From Phallus indusiatus (lineage: Eukaryota > Basidiomycota > Agaricomycetes > Phallales > Phallaceae): a stretch of 64,000 nucleotides of DNA. The position numbers and the translations under genes are program-made. Below are positions 24,774-38,000 of the stretch, in pieces (position 1 is the first letter of the stretch; every line of letters starts with the position of its first letter). Below the pieces are notes generated by a model, which saw only the letters and a list, made by a program, of their open reading frames with translations, made no database searches and was not told the origin of the DNA. Where the stretch lies: positions 186,001-250,000 of the forward strand of contig JAQFWX010000008.1 of assembly GCA_027605045.1 (NCBI GenBank), given 5' to 3'.

Positions 24774-26463
24774 TTAAATTTGCGATTGTACAATATCCAT
24801 TCCATGTACCGGCCGATCCATATAAGGATCAGTAGTGAACCGAACGGGTATAAAGTATTCTATGCGCTTCAGCGGATGATCCTTGAGTTTCGGGGGAATA
24901 ATCCTCAAAACTATAAGATCCTGATTAAAGAAATGTCAATATAGGTGTGTACTTCTTTTCCTTGAATATTCACCCTAATAAAGACATTTGGCGCGAGAAA
25001 TCCGGTACAATCTCCCCACAACGGCGCATCTCCAGGTACAATAAACTCCCCTTGCCAGGACATACAAGCATTTCCATTCTGTACTGAAAAAGCCGTCGTA
25101 TCTGCTTGCGCAAGTTGTATGGCTCCTTGCACGGCTGGCTGAAGTTCGTCCCCACATCGCCAAATGTCGGCAATCGCCAACGCCCGTTTAATTTTGACAT
25201 TAGGCTGGCTCAACATATTTAATCTAAAACTTCGCAATACTTTGATTTCTATATGCGCTGTTTCGGATTCGACTCCTGTTCGAGCGTTTCCTGTCGTTGA
25301 TGGGGGTTCTTGAACATACATCGCCAATGTACTCGGTGAGGTACTCCACAGTTGTAGATAAAATGGGATTTTCGTGTCAACCGGGTAAACTTGGGAGCCT
25401 GGAAGTGTCAGCTGTTTTTTTATTATCAAAACGCATAGACAATTAGTAAGCAGGAAAAACAAAAAGAATCATCGAGGCTTACGAACGCTTGCACAACGAC
25501 GTCATTTGGAAGTGAATTATCCGATCGTACAGTGAAGACTTTCCAATCGTCTGGGAGTGCATTTCTTATCGGCATTGAGGGCTGGGATCGCGGGGCATAT
25601 AAAATGGGAATAGCGACTCTACAATAACCCTATGAATTGGCGCAGTTTTCACTACAGTTCAACTCACGAGGCAGTACGATCAAGTATAGTACTTTTTCGG
25701 GCTATTATGACTTTGAACTCATAACGTACTCTCACTGTGATGCCTTTCTCAAATATATAAGCGGTGAGTAGCAAACTATGAATTTGAAAGACAATTCACC
25801 CTTGTACAGTTTTCTAACTGAATATGTCGGTGGAAGCAAATAGAACGTGCCTTCATGTGAATAGGAAGAAGGTACAGGCAATGTAAAAGGAAGTTCATGA
25901 GGACACGTCTCGTCAGATTGTTGAATTGATGTAGATCCTCTAAAGAATAAGCGAGTTGGGCTTCTCGAGGGACTAGTGATTTCCTTCTTAGGAAAGACCT
26001 TGAGAGTTTCTTCGAGAAGAGAAACATCATTTTCTTCGGCACCGAGGTAAGTATCTACGGCATAAAACATTTTCGCTTCAAACTGTATGTAAATTCTATC
26101 AGAAATGATATAAAGGGGCTAACAGGAACAAACCTTTAGGAAAACGGAGGTGACATCGCTGGGCTTGAAAATGGTTAGCACTCCTTGTAAAGCAGCACCG
26201 CGTCCGTAAATTGGCCTTGGGCCAGTAGGAGGTTGGTTCGCAAACGTCATCGAAAAATGTTTAGATTTATAAAAGAAATCGTGATTTGTGTCATCCACTA
26301 TTGGTCGAAGCGTGCCTGGGGCGGCATGGGTCTCTCGCGAACTAGGCCCAAAATTGGCACGACGAGGACTCGAAATAGCAGCTGCATAATTCGGAAGATC
26401 GTCTATATCTTCATCTTCATAATATTCAGGAGGAAACTGGAAATCTTCGGCTGGAGTTGGCAT
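24774..26463 (-). CDS. Arrestin-like protein, paralogue 3
   Basis: Third arrestin-fold paralogue, tandem with paralogue 2. It starts MPTPAEDFQFPPEYYEDEDI with an acidic Pro/Tyr head, then KHFSMTFANQPPTGPRPIYG and GRGAALQGVLTIFKPSDVTS. The following exon gives MFYAVDTYLGAEENDVSLLE, CPHELPFTLPVPSSYSHEGT and FYLLPPTYSV. The C-terminal half gives YPVDTKIPFYLQLWSTSPST, LAMYVQEPP, NACMSWQGEFIVPGDAPLWG and FLAPNVFIRV. The last exon ends FTTDPYMDRPVHGMDIVQSQ and one more residue before the TAA at 24774. All blocks match paralogue 2 in order. PPEYY resembles a PPxY ligand for WW-domain ubiquitin ligases, as in fungal alpha-arrestins (inference). Confidence 0.83.
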
Positions 26464-28325
26464 ATGTACTCGGTAATGCGTAGGAAGTGTGAAGAAGACT
26501 GAATCATGCGTTAATAAGCATAGTCACTAGTATAGGTATCAGAGTTTACCAAGCGGTGCTCGGGTTATTCTCACGATGGCGAGCACAACCAGGCAACAAG
26601 AAAAACTTTTTCCATTCGCCAGGTTTTCATAATCACTTGACATTGATAGATTGACATAAACTTGGGTAAAAATAAACCAATAGGGTTCACTGGCTTGTTG
26701 ACAGGGAAAGAAAGGGCCGTCATCTCCGAGCTACGAGGAGCAAGTACAGCAAGCTGCGGCCTGAACTCATCGGGACTCTCAGCGGGTGGCAGTTGCAATT
26801 GAAAAAAGCGGACGTGAACTAGCAAAAGCAATGCAAACATTTCCGTTTGGAGCTGTCACATTCGCGTGACCAGTATAATTGGAGCTCAATTGACACAATT
26901 GGCACTGAAGCTAATGCAAGACTAGACTATAATTGATTAGGAACCTCTAGGAACCTGCCTTACACCTTCTTTAACATTCACAATTTCCTACATAAATCAC
27001 GAGGGAAACTTAATGGATTCCGAAAGTGCGGTTAGTCTGCCTTACAAGCTTCTGCTTTCGATCTTTTTCGACGTCATGACACCCGGGGACGGGGTTACTG
27101 AAGGTGCCCAACTGGTATACCCGGCACTACTAGTGCCACATAAAAAAGCCACAACATGTTCAAGGCTGTGCAACTGACAAGCCTGACAGGGTCCAAAGGA
27201 TTTCCAGTAGTGGACACCCGACGCTACTTCGCAGACACGTCCGATTATCTAGATACGTCATGGAATTGCAGATCGGTATCAGCGGAGAGCATTCGGATAA
27301 AGGAACCGATGTTATCCGACCTATGGCAAAGTTATAACAAAGAGTTGTTTTTGTTGTGTCTGTATATTTGCGTATAAACCTTCAAAAGTAATGTTTTTCC
27401 TATCACTCTTGAACACACGAGGTACTTGGCTTCTGATCGTCTTTATGCCAACAACATTGAACATGTCAATCAACGGTTCGGGATATTATTAGTCGCTCTC
27501 AGAAAAACTAATGAAACTGCTCAGTGGTGCCAGATATGAAACGGAATGTCTAACGAGTTCTTGACATTCGAACTCCCCGCATGTACCTCAATTCTCCAAT
27601 ATCTTCCGGCCTTCTATCCATCACGTTAGAAGTTGGGAAGCATCTGGAAGCATCCCTACGAAGCCTAAATTAAACGTCAAGATACCCGTCGACCCCTTCT
27701 AGGACGGATGTAACTGTTTCGAAAACATACTGAGCCGATTGATATGCATTCTTTTAACTATAGCCGACGTCTTTTGAAAGTGACAGTCATGCAAGGATTT
27801 CCCAACAATGATCAACCTGCAAGTCCGGGATCTTCTCTATCTTTCTCATGCTGATTTCGTTCTCTCGCATACGCAGATTGTCTCTGATGAAACGCAATAG
27901 AACATATTTCCTAATTGGTAAACGTACTAGTTGACCATTCTCGAAATGGCGATGTAATTTTATTGATATGAGAAGTTGTTATGATGATTGGTGAATATAT
28001 CTAACCTGGGACGAAATTACTCACAACGCCGTCCGAACCTCATGAACATTTTCTGATGATATGCTTTTGGGGGCTTAAGCCTCATTGATGGTGATTCGTA
28101 ACTACTTTAAGCTCTGCAAATAGCAGCAGAACCTGAGATAAGGCTGCCACAGCATACATCATAGGTGTTTCTCAATCGCCAAGCATCTAGAAACCTGAAC
28201 TTTAGATCTTAAATATATATTTATGTACGTATGCCATACACGCATGAGTATGAGAAAAGACCCTGTGATACCAGCCAGGATAATGTTATACATTGATGAT
28301 TTATGTCTTTTTCATTTGCGCTTAA
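26464..28325. other. Long gene-free stretch between arrestin-like 3 and ARP2
   Basis: About 1.9 kb with no supported gene. The left edge should contain the arrestin-like 3 promoter; the right edge is 3' of ARP2. An 89-codon minus-strand frame at 26,571-26,840 begins with a hydrophobic stretch but has no support. No terminal repeats or transposase-like sequence seen. Confidence 0.45.
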
Positions 28326-29880
28326 TCATTGTCCCAGTTTTTCTAACGCTCGTACTCCTTGTTCGTACCATTCCTCACGCGATACCCAGAACTCTTGACG
28401 ATTTTTCATGATATCAGCCAATACCGCGCCTCCCAAGAACACCATATGCTTTCGTCGAGGAGGATCTTCGATGCGGAGTTTGAAGTTCTGGTGAAGAAGA
28501 TATATCAGTGATGAAAAACATCAAACCGAGTTTTTTTTTGTCCACACTCACCTTGAGCCTGCTTGCATCGCCATTTAAAACTCGGGTCAAGTATAACTGT
28601 TTCATTTCCTTCTCTAGTCGACTGGAAAACCCTGAATACATGCTTGAGCCGCCTGATAGGACTATGTGCTTGTACAGCTCTGCACGGGTATCAACAGCAG
28701 CCGCTTGAATAGTTTGAAAGAGTAACTCTAAAGAACAAATATTACGGGTGCGGAACAATTAAAAGTAAGGGCTATATACCCGCAACACCTGGTTGTTCGA
28801 CGTCTACGAGGTGGGGCTGGAACATGCATTCAGGTGCTTCAAACCGTTCGGAACCCACTTTGATTACACGTCCATCTGGGAGCTGTAGATTGTCAGAAAG
28901 ACGCCCCATAATGTAAAAGCCAAATGCTTACTGTGTAGTTTTCTACTAAAACGGTCGTATCTTCAGCTAGTCTTGAATCAACGTCCAAATTATAACTGAG
29001 GATAGGTAAACATCACAGCATGCGCATTATACGATGTCGGTGAACTAACCTGACATAACATAATTTTTCCTTGATCTGACGAACTGTATCAAAGTCGGCG
29101 GTCCGATTGAAGGCATATCCCCTCATGAGGAGAAGCTTAATTAGATACCGAGTAACATCTCGACCTGCGATATCTAATCGTCGAACTAGATGAGATAACG
29201 CGAATCCGTCGTATACGGGAACTACGTGTGTTACTCCATCTCCAGAATCCACAACCACGCCCGAAGATAAACCTGGTAGATGAATATTGTCAAGGGCACG
29301 AGTGAAACGGCCTACATAACGTGCATACCTTGGGCGTATAGGGTTAAAACTGCTTGAATCGCAACATATATTCCACCAAATCCGTATTCTTCGAACATAA
29401 CTTGCGCCAACCTTTGTCGATTCGCTTTAGGATTCATCGGTGGTTCTGTTAGCAGAATCTTTCGGCCTTTAGGATCCACTTTCAATTTTTCATCAAAAGT
29501 AAAATTCCAGATATGTCGCATATCTTCCCAGTTCTTGATGATACCATGCTCGAGTGGTTGAGTGATCTGAAGATAATTGCGGTACTGCTCTGCTTCATCA
29601 CCAATCATAATGTCTTTAATGACCGCTTCTCCTTGGCGTTCCTCAGCACGAAGGATAGGACGACCGATGATAGATGGAAACACTACATGCAATATTGTCA
29701 CTAATATTCTTTTGATCGTTCAGCTCAGAGAACGCACCATGTTCAGGGAAGTTGGAGCCGGCGTATCCAACCTTCACATACTAGTTGTTACGATGATAAT
29801 CAGCAAATCGCGATAAGGCGCAATTTGTGAATGCATACCCCTGTGCCATTGTCTACGACTAAAGGTCGATCCGCATCCAT
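28326..29880 (-). CDS. ARP2: Actin-related protein 2 (Arp2/3 complex)
   Basis: ATPase subunit of the Arp2/3 complex, which nucleates branched actin filaments at endocytic sites. The ATG at 29880 opens [20 protein letters not shown], the actin-fold phosphate loop, reached across an intron after NGTG. Then [100 protein letters not shown] (second phosphate loop), [20 protein letters not shown], the Arp2-specific [11 protein letters not shown], and the end [20 protein letters not shown] to EKLGQ at 28326. Length and motif order fit Arp2 (about 390 residues). Many short introns. It shares a 546 bp divergent upstream region with the CID gene. Confidence 0.95.
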
Positions 29881-30426
29881 AGTTCCGTAAGATATCTTAA
29901 TAGGATGAGTCTACAAGTAAAAGATTATATTTGATCCTCGACTCCAAGTTTTGAAACTCAGCGCCGTGCACTGTGGATGATGAGATTAAGGTAGACTGCG
30001 GTAACCAAGGCTTTCTGGCTACTAAGTATTTCATTGAATCCAGGTTTTCTAATTATTCAGAGGGACCACATAGTTAGCTACTGGCAACTTCTTCAGTCCT
30101 GAACTTCTAATGAGTGTAAGTGGCTCGAGCAGACCAGGTAATTAGGACATGGCTTTGGAAGATCTATCAATTGAACTCTTTTACTTTGAAGAAAGTATTT
30201 GAAATACAAGTGTTTTCTTTTCATTGTGTTAAATCCAAAATCCTTCTTTTGCCACAAAATGATAGACCTTGTTTCCATAAGAGTCAGAAATACATAAAAC
30301 GGAGGTTTAACTAATTTCCCACACTCTGTTCACTGGACTTCCTCGCTCCCTTCAAAGACATCATACCTACGAATACTCATTTTGCACAAATCATAGAAGA
30401 AGAAGTGTAGCACAATTCTTTATAGG
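29881..30426. other. Divergent promoter region, ARP2 / CID gene
   Basis: 546 bp between the two start codons, presumably a shared bidirectional promoter. No gene, RNA or repeat recognised. Confidence 0.5.
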
Positions 30427-33195
30427 ATGGCCACAATAGAAGTAAGCATTTAGAACTGAACTGGTGCTGATGTTGTTTCTGAAGAACTGCCACTGTCTAG
30501 TCCTTCGAAGGGCTACTGAAGGAGCTGGTCAACGCAAAACGTCTCTCTGCATCGGGGATGAACACCTTGACAGACAAGGCGATGACTTTAATGGAGGTGC
30601 GATCGTGCTGGATATTGGTATCTTCGTTAACTAATACCTGATATCCAACCGCGTTTAGAATGATACCCAGTTGATCTCTATATTATACCGGACTCACAAG
30701 ACCTTGTCGCCAACGTCCAAAATTCACAGTCTCTATACTTTTGATGCCCTTGCTAGAGCTGCACGGAGTAAAGTGAACAAGTTGGGACTATCCGGAGATA
30801 TCAATGCGGAGAAAGGCAACTGCGCGACTTTTTTATTGAAGATGGACGGGATTTTGGACTCGCTGATACTCGACATGATGTCTTCAGAAAAACCAGAAGC
30901 AAAGGTTAGTTCTCATTTCATGACTTTATCTTCTAACTATCTCGTATACTTGGCACGTATGGGTTGTATTGTATCTGTTAAACAGACAGGCGCACATTTT
31001 CGGAGTACTCTTTGATCCCATGTTGGAATGCCGGAGTAACATTGTCCAATGCCCTACAACAATCAAGCGACGGGCAGACCTGAAGAAATGGGTGTTGTGC
31101 TTTTTACTGGGGCCTTAGCCCAGTCAATATCGATACCACGGGATCATGATTGCCAATGCCATTTTAAAAATGTTATACGAACGAGGCTGCTTGTTGCATG
31201 TATAATCTTGCTATCAGCCTCTTTCCTCTGCCGTATACAGGTGTATATGGCATGAAAGTGGCATTAGCAGGCCCATTCAATTAACGTGACCCATGACATA
31301 CGAGATTATTTCTGTTTTTGGTTCTTTTTCCCTCTTCCTTCAAAATTTTTGCAGAGGAACCAGTCCTGACGATAATACGAATTTATCGACGATTTTAGGA
31401 AAAAACAAAAAAAATACTTGACATATGGACGAAAAACAACACATTTTCACCGAGCGTATTAGCACGGTTAGCGGATATAGCGAAGGATACTCATAAAGGT
31501 GCATATCATGATCCGGCTCTCATGTTTGCTAAGTACTTTTTTTGTTATGCAATCATATTGCCCGGGTTTTATTATTGAGTCTTTGCGCGAAATGAAACTG
31601 AAATTTTTTCAAATCTGCTGTATCAGACGCAAATGCGACACCATCAAATACACCTCCTATAGACCCGCGAGCAGCAAATGCGTCAGGGCAGGTGATGTTA
31701 CAACCAACGACGACAACTACGACAGCAATGACAACGGCTACGCCGACGGATCCGACGCAAGCGCAAGCACTGCTTCAGGCATTGCTAACTAGCGCTGTTT
31801 CGTCAGCAATACCAGCTACAACCACAACAACAGGGTGAGTGCTATTTACAGGCTCGTCTGTGTTGTTTAGTGCGTGGCCAAATATTCAAGCGCCCATATA
31901 GATCCGCAGGAAACCAATTAGCAACAAGTGCACCACCAATCGACCAAGTCGCACTCCTACAGCAATTAGTAGAAAAAGCAAAATCAAGTAATAATGGGCT
32001 GATACCTCCACCAGTGGCGAGTTCGTCAAATATTGCTCCCATAGTCCCCCCACAAATCCGACCTGTACAATCTATACCTCCTTTGTCTTCGTATAACGCT
32101 GTAGCAGCAGCACCACAAGATCAATCCTTTGACATTGAACGTGGTGATCCATATGCAAATAAACCTGGTCAGCGATATCTAAATAATGACAACTATGATC
32201 AACGTTCCCCTCGCGACCGAAATAATTATGACGATGGCCGTGATAGAGAAAGACCGCCCCATTGGCGGGGAGGTTCCCGGGGAAGAGGCGGTTTTGGAGG
32301 ACGAGGTGGCCGTGGACATCACAGAGACTACGATGATCGGGATAGCTTTTCGAGACGACATAGGAGTAGGTCGAAAAGTCCTCCGAGATTCAGCGGGAGA
32401 GGTAGAGGTCGAGACGTACGTCCATACAGTCCTCCGCGCCGTCCGTCATTACCTTCCGCACCAAACGAGCTCAGTCACGATGTTCGGCCGGTAGCACCTT
32501 CAGAAGCGGGGAAGGACGAGTTTGGCCGAGATATACGACCATCTTCAGAGACACCCGAACTGGATCCAACCCACGCGCACCATACGGATATTCACACAGA
32601 AAACCTATCCACGGAAGATCGTATGGAGCATTTCCAAGATTCTAATGTTCCCCAAACTACAACCCATGCCGGTCCTGGGTTGGAAAAGTTCGACTTAGCA
32701 GTCTTCGATTTCTCCTCACCTGCAGCCTGGGAAGCGCTTGGGAATGCGTGGAAAGTGACACATGGTATCCTACCATCCCAAGAGCAACTCATGCAATTCG
32801 TCATGGAAAAAATGTCGCAAGGCAATCCTATGATGGACAATCATGTAGCTTCTGAAAATAATTTTGGTAGTCGGTGGAATTCACAACAGCAGCATCATCA
32901 ACAGCATCATCGACCTGGGAAATCAATACCAACGTATGAGAGCGGATCAAATTTAGTGACTAATTCTTGGGAAGGGCAGGGTTCATCGTGGGGGAAGGAA
33001 GAGGCGGCATATGATTACGAGCACGGCATGTTTCCTATGAATGCTGATACGGATGCGGTCGTTTTGGGCGGAGGCGACCAAGCGACAACTGGGCGTCCAC
33101 AGGAAAATACCGCTTCTAATGCGAGCGAGCCAAATAGTAGAGGCGGCGGCGGCATGAAGCGAGTAGGAGACAAATGGGTGTGGCAGCGGTCTTAG
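30427..33195 (+). CDS. CTD-interacting domain (CID) protein with RGG/RS tail
   Basis: Predicted RNA polymerase II C-terminal-domain reader, related in its first 160 residues to the CID of Nrd1/Seb1/SCAF factors that couple transcription to 3' end formation. Exons start 30427-30441 (MATIE), 30501-30596 (SFEGLLKELVNAKRL) and 30659-30904 (ILYRTHKTLSPTSKIHSLYT, FDALARAARSKVNK). A 494 bp intron (30905-31398) then leads to EKTKKILDIWTKNNTFSPSV, the closing CID helices. Next are a Thr/Gln-rich linker, PPPVASSSNIAPIVPP, and a long last exon with RGGSRGRGGFGGRGGRGHH and RRHRSRSKSPPRF (Arg/Gly and Arg/Ser repeats), ending at 33195. I see no RRM, unlike yeast Nrd1, so RNA contact would rest on the RGG segment (inference). 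Confidence 0.83.
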
Positions 33196-33522
33196 CCATT
33201 TGTGCATGCTTTTCCCGGAATGTAGTCTGTAGCAACCATGTATGTTATAATCAACGAGACAACTGACTTTGGCATTATTGCTGCCAATATTTGCTATAAG
33301 CAAAAGAAAAATACTGGTCTGTAAAGTTAGTTGAGATTGTACAGACCATTGAGCTACAAGGCGAGATAATGATAATGAGGTCGGAGTTCTAGGTCAAGAG
33401 TTACAAGAGAGATTCGGACCGGCGTCTGGGACTGTCCGAAGTTATGACGGCAGCATTCGAAAAAATAACTATCATATTATAGGTTACCTGTTACCAACCT
33501 TGTCATCAGACAGCCACCTCGA
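33196..33522. other. Intergenic region, CID gene / pyridoxal kinase
   Basis: 327 bp; expected 3' region of the CID gene and promoter of pyridoxal kinase. Nothing specific seen. Confidence 0.5.
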
Positions 33523-34916
33523 ATGGGAGAGGAAAGAGTTCTCAGCATTCAATCGCACGTATGTTCAGGCTACGTCGGCAATCGCGCAGCGACATTTCCT
33601 CTTCAGTGAGTGTCTTCCGTCGACTTTGACTTAAGCGAGCGGAGACAATTAATATGAAGACTACTCGGATTTGACGTTGACGTATGTTTGAGAATTTTGA
33701 TAAGACGGCTTGCTCGATGAATTCTGATTTCTTTTACAGGCAGTTAACACGGTCAATTTTTCGAATCATACTGGTTAGGGAATTGTGATACTTGATATCA
33801 ATATCTTGGACTTATGCAAGGCATCGCTCTTAATAGGATATGGACGAGTGGGCGGCAGCAAGATGAGCTTTGAGGACCTATCCTCTATTTTCTCCGTAAT
33901 GGAGCAAAATAATTTGCTTAATCCGACACGGTTTCTGACCGGTATGTGCGACCAGCTTCTTAGATGGCATCACTGAAGTCATAACATTGGGTACTTTGAC
34001 TAGGATACGTACCAGGAGCAGCCGCTCTGAATGAGGTATATGAATTAGCAAAACGGCTGCGGAATAAATTTCCCAATCTCATATACCTACTAGACCGTAT
34101 GGTTGCATTTCATTCTCATTTAATGTTGGTTTTGATCACTTATGCAGCCGTTTTGGGAGACGAAGGAAAGTTGTACGTTTCGGAAGACGTTATTCCCATT
34201 TACCGTAATTTATTACCTCTATCCACGATTATTACACCCAATTATTTTGAAATCGAGTAAGTTTCGTCATTCTGAAAGCATCATGTTTGAAGCTGATAAC
34301 ATAGCTTGAAAGGACTCTGACGAAGATATCCCTAAATTCGTTATTCTCACTTAAAAATGCCCTTCGTGTCTTACACGAAGAGTACAAGGTCCCGCACGTT
34401 GTAATGTCCTCTATACCTATAGAGAAGGCCTTCTTATCCGAATTACCTGCGTGGGTAAAAGACCAAATGATTCCCAACAAGACCATTGCACAGTCGGGTT
34501 TTCTTTTATGCGTTGCTTCATCAGCCGGTTCCAAGTCTGGCACCTCAACTGTGCATGCTATGGTCATTCCCCGAATCAAAGGATATTTTGTTGGCGTGGG
34601 CGATTTCTTCTCCGCGATGGTCCTTGGTCATTACCGCCAGCAACCAGCAGACACCGCTCATGCGCTGGCTCAGGCGGTGACCAGGGCTTGTCAAATTACA
34701 TATGCCCTCCTTTGTCGAACACATCATCATTCTTCCACATCACCGTCTGAAGATAGTGATGATGAATTAGATGCACTCGACGTCGAAAGGATAGTGAAGC
34801 GAATGAAAGGCCGGGAACTGCGCATTATCCAAGAACAACGCCTAATTACAGAAGCAAGTCAAACGGAACATCTTCTTGGAAAAATGACTGAATGGATAGA
34901 ATTTTGGAATGATTAA
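33523..34916 (+). CDS. PDXK: Pyridoxal kinase
   Basis: Phosphorylates pyridoxal, pyridoxine and pyridoxamine to make pyridoxal 5'-phosphate. The start [20 protein letters not shown] plus RAATFPLQ is the family N-terminus; small exons then give [19 protein letters not shown] and [19 protein letters not shown]. Next are [38 protein letters not shown] and [19 protein letters not shown]. The ribokinase-type catalytic block reads [18 protein letters not shown], where GVGD replaces the more usual GTGD while the catalytic Asp stays. Splicing into the ETLTK exon needs the acceptor tgaaag rather than the nearer catag, which would meet a stop. It ends at 34916, only 174 bp before the triple-START gene on the same strand. 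Confidence 0.93.
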
Positions 34917-35090
34917 TTGATCATGTATTTCTCGTTTAATAAAGAATTTTTTTCTCCGAATTCCAAGAAGTGTCAGATGCAAGTTGGATGCCACACCCCC
35001 GCTAAGACGTAACGATGTCGTCACGCGGCCGCGGAGGTTGAGGAAATCTCAGTGCGTCAGGCCACTCGGTGTTTTTTTTTCTTTGGCGTA

Positions 35091-38000
35091 ATGTCTGATG
35101 GTTCGAGGTGTGTCCAAAGCGTTCGTATCTATAACGATATAATAAATCTTCATAAAGGCTGAGGCAATCCTGGAGCTCGGCTCTTTCAAACGCAGAAGGG
35201 CAATTTCGTTCATTGCTACTTTCCTCGAATTCCTCAAACTGGAAGAAAGTTCCTCTACAGCCCACGACTAATGGTTCATCTGGCCTATCAAGTCCTAAAA
35301 GTCCTTCTACTCCCAAGGGAAAATCTCGCCTATCATGGTCTGCAGAAAATATGATCATGCATCGGAAACAGGCGAAAGATGGCGACGTCATGCGTGTTGT
35401 GTTCGACTTGCCTTATGAGGGTTCCGTCGCAGAGCTGGACAAATGGAAAGCAATTTTAACGACACCTGATGTACGACCAGAATGGGATCCTTCTGTTGAG
35501 ACTTCAAGCCTGGTGGAGATGTTTGATTGGAATACACGGATTACTCGAACCAATTATACACTAGGATGGCCAGCAAAGTGAGTCAGTTATATCAAAGTGT
35601 TTTTAATTCATATTTAAAGGCAAATCTCACAATATTCAGTCCTCGCGATACTGTCACTATTTCCAAAACATACTTCGACGGTGTAACTCTCATCGACGTC
35701 TCCACCTCACTGCCTCGTTCACCGGACGAACCCGCTTATTTGAGACCTGCACCGCCCTATGTGAGATCTCATTTGCATTGTATGTTTGTTATACATTTTT
35801 AGAAGTGCATGTGTCTCACGTATGCGTATATATAGTGTTTGCATGGTGCATCCAATTACAGCATTCAAAGTCATCATCAGGCGAAGAGACACCCTCATCA
35901 CCCAGCAAAATACGAGTTACCTGCTTCTGGCAGCATGATTTCAAAACGCTTTGGACTTTCAACACGTCGCTAACGCAGCATTTACCAGTGATGGTTCAAG
36001 GTCTTGTGCGGTTGGTTCGGAAACGCGGTCATAGAATTCCAATGATATCTGCATATGGAACTGGCGTTGTAATTGAACATATAGCCTTTGAAATTGGTCG
36101 TGAAGCCTTAACTGTTGAATACGCGATTCTAAACGAAGACGACGATGAAAGTGCCAACCATTCTGTAAAGGATCTCGCTCAGGTTAACGAAATCAAAGCG
36201 AAGAAACGACTGGAACACACAATAGAATGTGTTCTGCCAGATTTAGTCGGGTGGGACGTGCAATTGACAACTCGAGCTTCGTCAGAAGCTGTTGCATCCC
36301 TTCCCTGGAAAGCTCTAGCTCACCGTCCAAACGCTCCTCCTGGACCTTCGTACACAACTTTGTCAATTCGACATCCCTCTCTTCCGGATAACACAACTGT
36401 TTTGAAGGTCAAGCTAATTGTCGAGTTGTCGGGAGGTGCTTCAGGATTACGCATAAACGGGCTGCCTTATACTGTAACTCAAGGGGAGAACCGTGATCCG
36501 CTCTCTTACACGTTGTCACAGCAAATGCTACAGGATACTTCAAGTGTTGGCGAACTGAGCTTCCACAGTCTTTCCACGGGACAAAGTGGCGACACTCAAG
36601 CCTCGACAGTTGTGCAGCGTGGAAACGTTCCCAACCGACCACCCGCTGCTGACAAGATGATTTGTGCGAGAGTCAAACGCAATTACATCTATTTTTCTTC
36701 CCTGTTACAAGAACCCGAGGCTAAGTGGAAAGGAAGTACGTTTGTTAATTATTAATTTGTTGATATGCGCAAATGACCGATGGATTTAGGCTCGGAAGCC
36801 AGAGGTGTTACCATATCCCAGCTAGATTCGATTGATCCAACGCTTATTGTTTATCGTGCGGAGGCTGTCTTTGTAGGTGTTGGGTTATGGGATTTGTTTA
36901 GCGCGGTAGTTTCTCCTGGGGCTCGTGTTTATTGGGACAAAGTTTATGAAGATGCGAGTCTGTTGCAGGATGTAAATGAGTTGACGGAACTATGGCACTG
37001 GCGTTCCAAACCCAGCTGGCCCGTGAAGTAAGGACACTTCCTGTTTCCACTTACACTGAAGCTTATGGATAATCTAGTGCTCGAGATGCGATTCTATTGA
37101 AAACCGTGTACAAGTCGCCGACTACGATTCACGTATTCTCTTTTTCTACGGATGACGTTCAACTATTTCCCTCATTACCACCTGTCGACCCCAACGTGAT
37201 CCGGACTCAAGTGGATCTTCAGGGCTGGTCTATCGAAGTTTTATCTCCAACAACTACTTTGGTAACATTGCTTGAACAATCAGATCCTAGAGGTTGGGCT
37301 GGTAAATCCTCCATTCCTCAACAAATGATCAACACAGTGGCGGGAGTCGGAGAGTATGCTATTAAATATGGAGGACCCCCCATTCACACTCGCCTTGCGA
37401 ATGCTCGATGTCTGGATATTCGATATGATCATGAAAAAAGCAGTTTTCGTTTAGAATATGAAAGTTACGAGAATCGAGACGCGAAAACGGCCACGCTGGA
37501 TACAAGTAATGATCCCCAAGCCAATGAACCTACTACAGACTCGCCAATACAGCCAAGTTCAGATTCCCCGGATGTCAACTACATCGAGTGCGAGGTTAGA
37601 TGTGACTTGGATACCTGGGCTCAATCTTTGGATGTCGTAGTGGATCCACCCCCTCAGACAGTTAGTTGTCTGCGGCGCCATAAACTATCAAGAGAAGGGG
37701 GCGGTTTATGGCTGACCATATGTCATGATCCGGGTCTTGTAGATCGAGATCGGCTGCTTGTTGTTGTACGAAGGGGAACGGCGAAAGAAAAGGGCGCGGT
37801 GATGTTAAATGGATCCAAAGTCAAGGTTGATGTCGAAGACCTACCGGAAGATGAAGTCAAATCATTGATGAAAATGAAAAGGATCAAGCCTCCACGAATA
37901 CCTCTTGATCAGCCTCCTGTCCTGGGACTAATCAAGCATCGTCGAGAAGAATGGAATGACGAAAGCGAGAATGATACTCAATCTAATCAAACGTTTGCAG

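Noticed and set aside
26571..26840. 89-codon minus-strand frame with hydrophobic start
   Set aside because: No family resemblance, no clear exon neighbours, and it lies in the presumed arrestin-like 3 promoter.
34256..34316. Apparent stop in pyridoxal kinase
   Set aside because: The nearer acceptor (acatag) meets a stop, but the next one (tgaaag) continues the family sequence [10 protein letters not shown].
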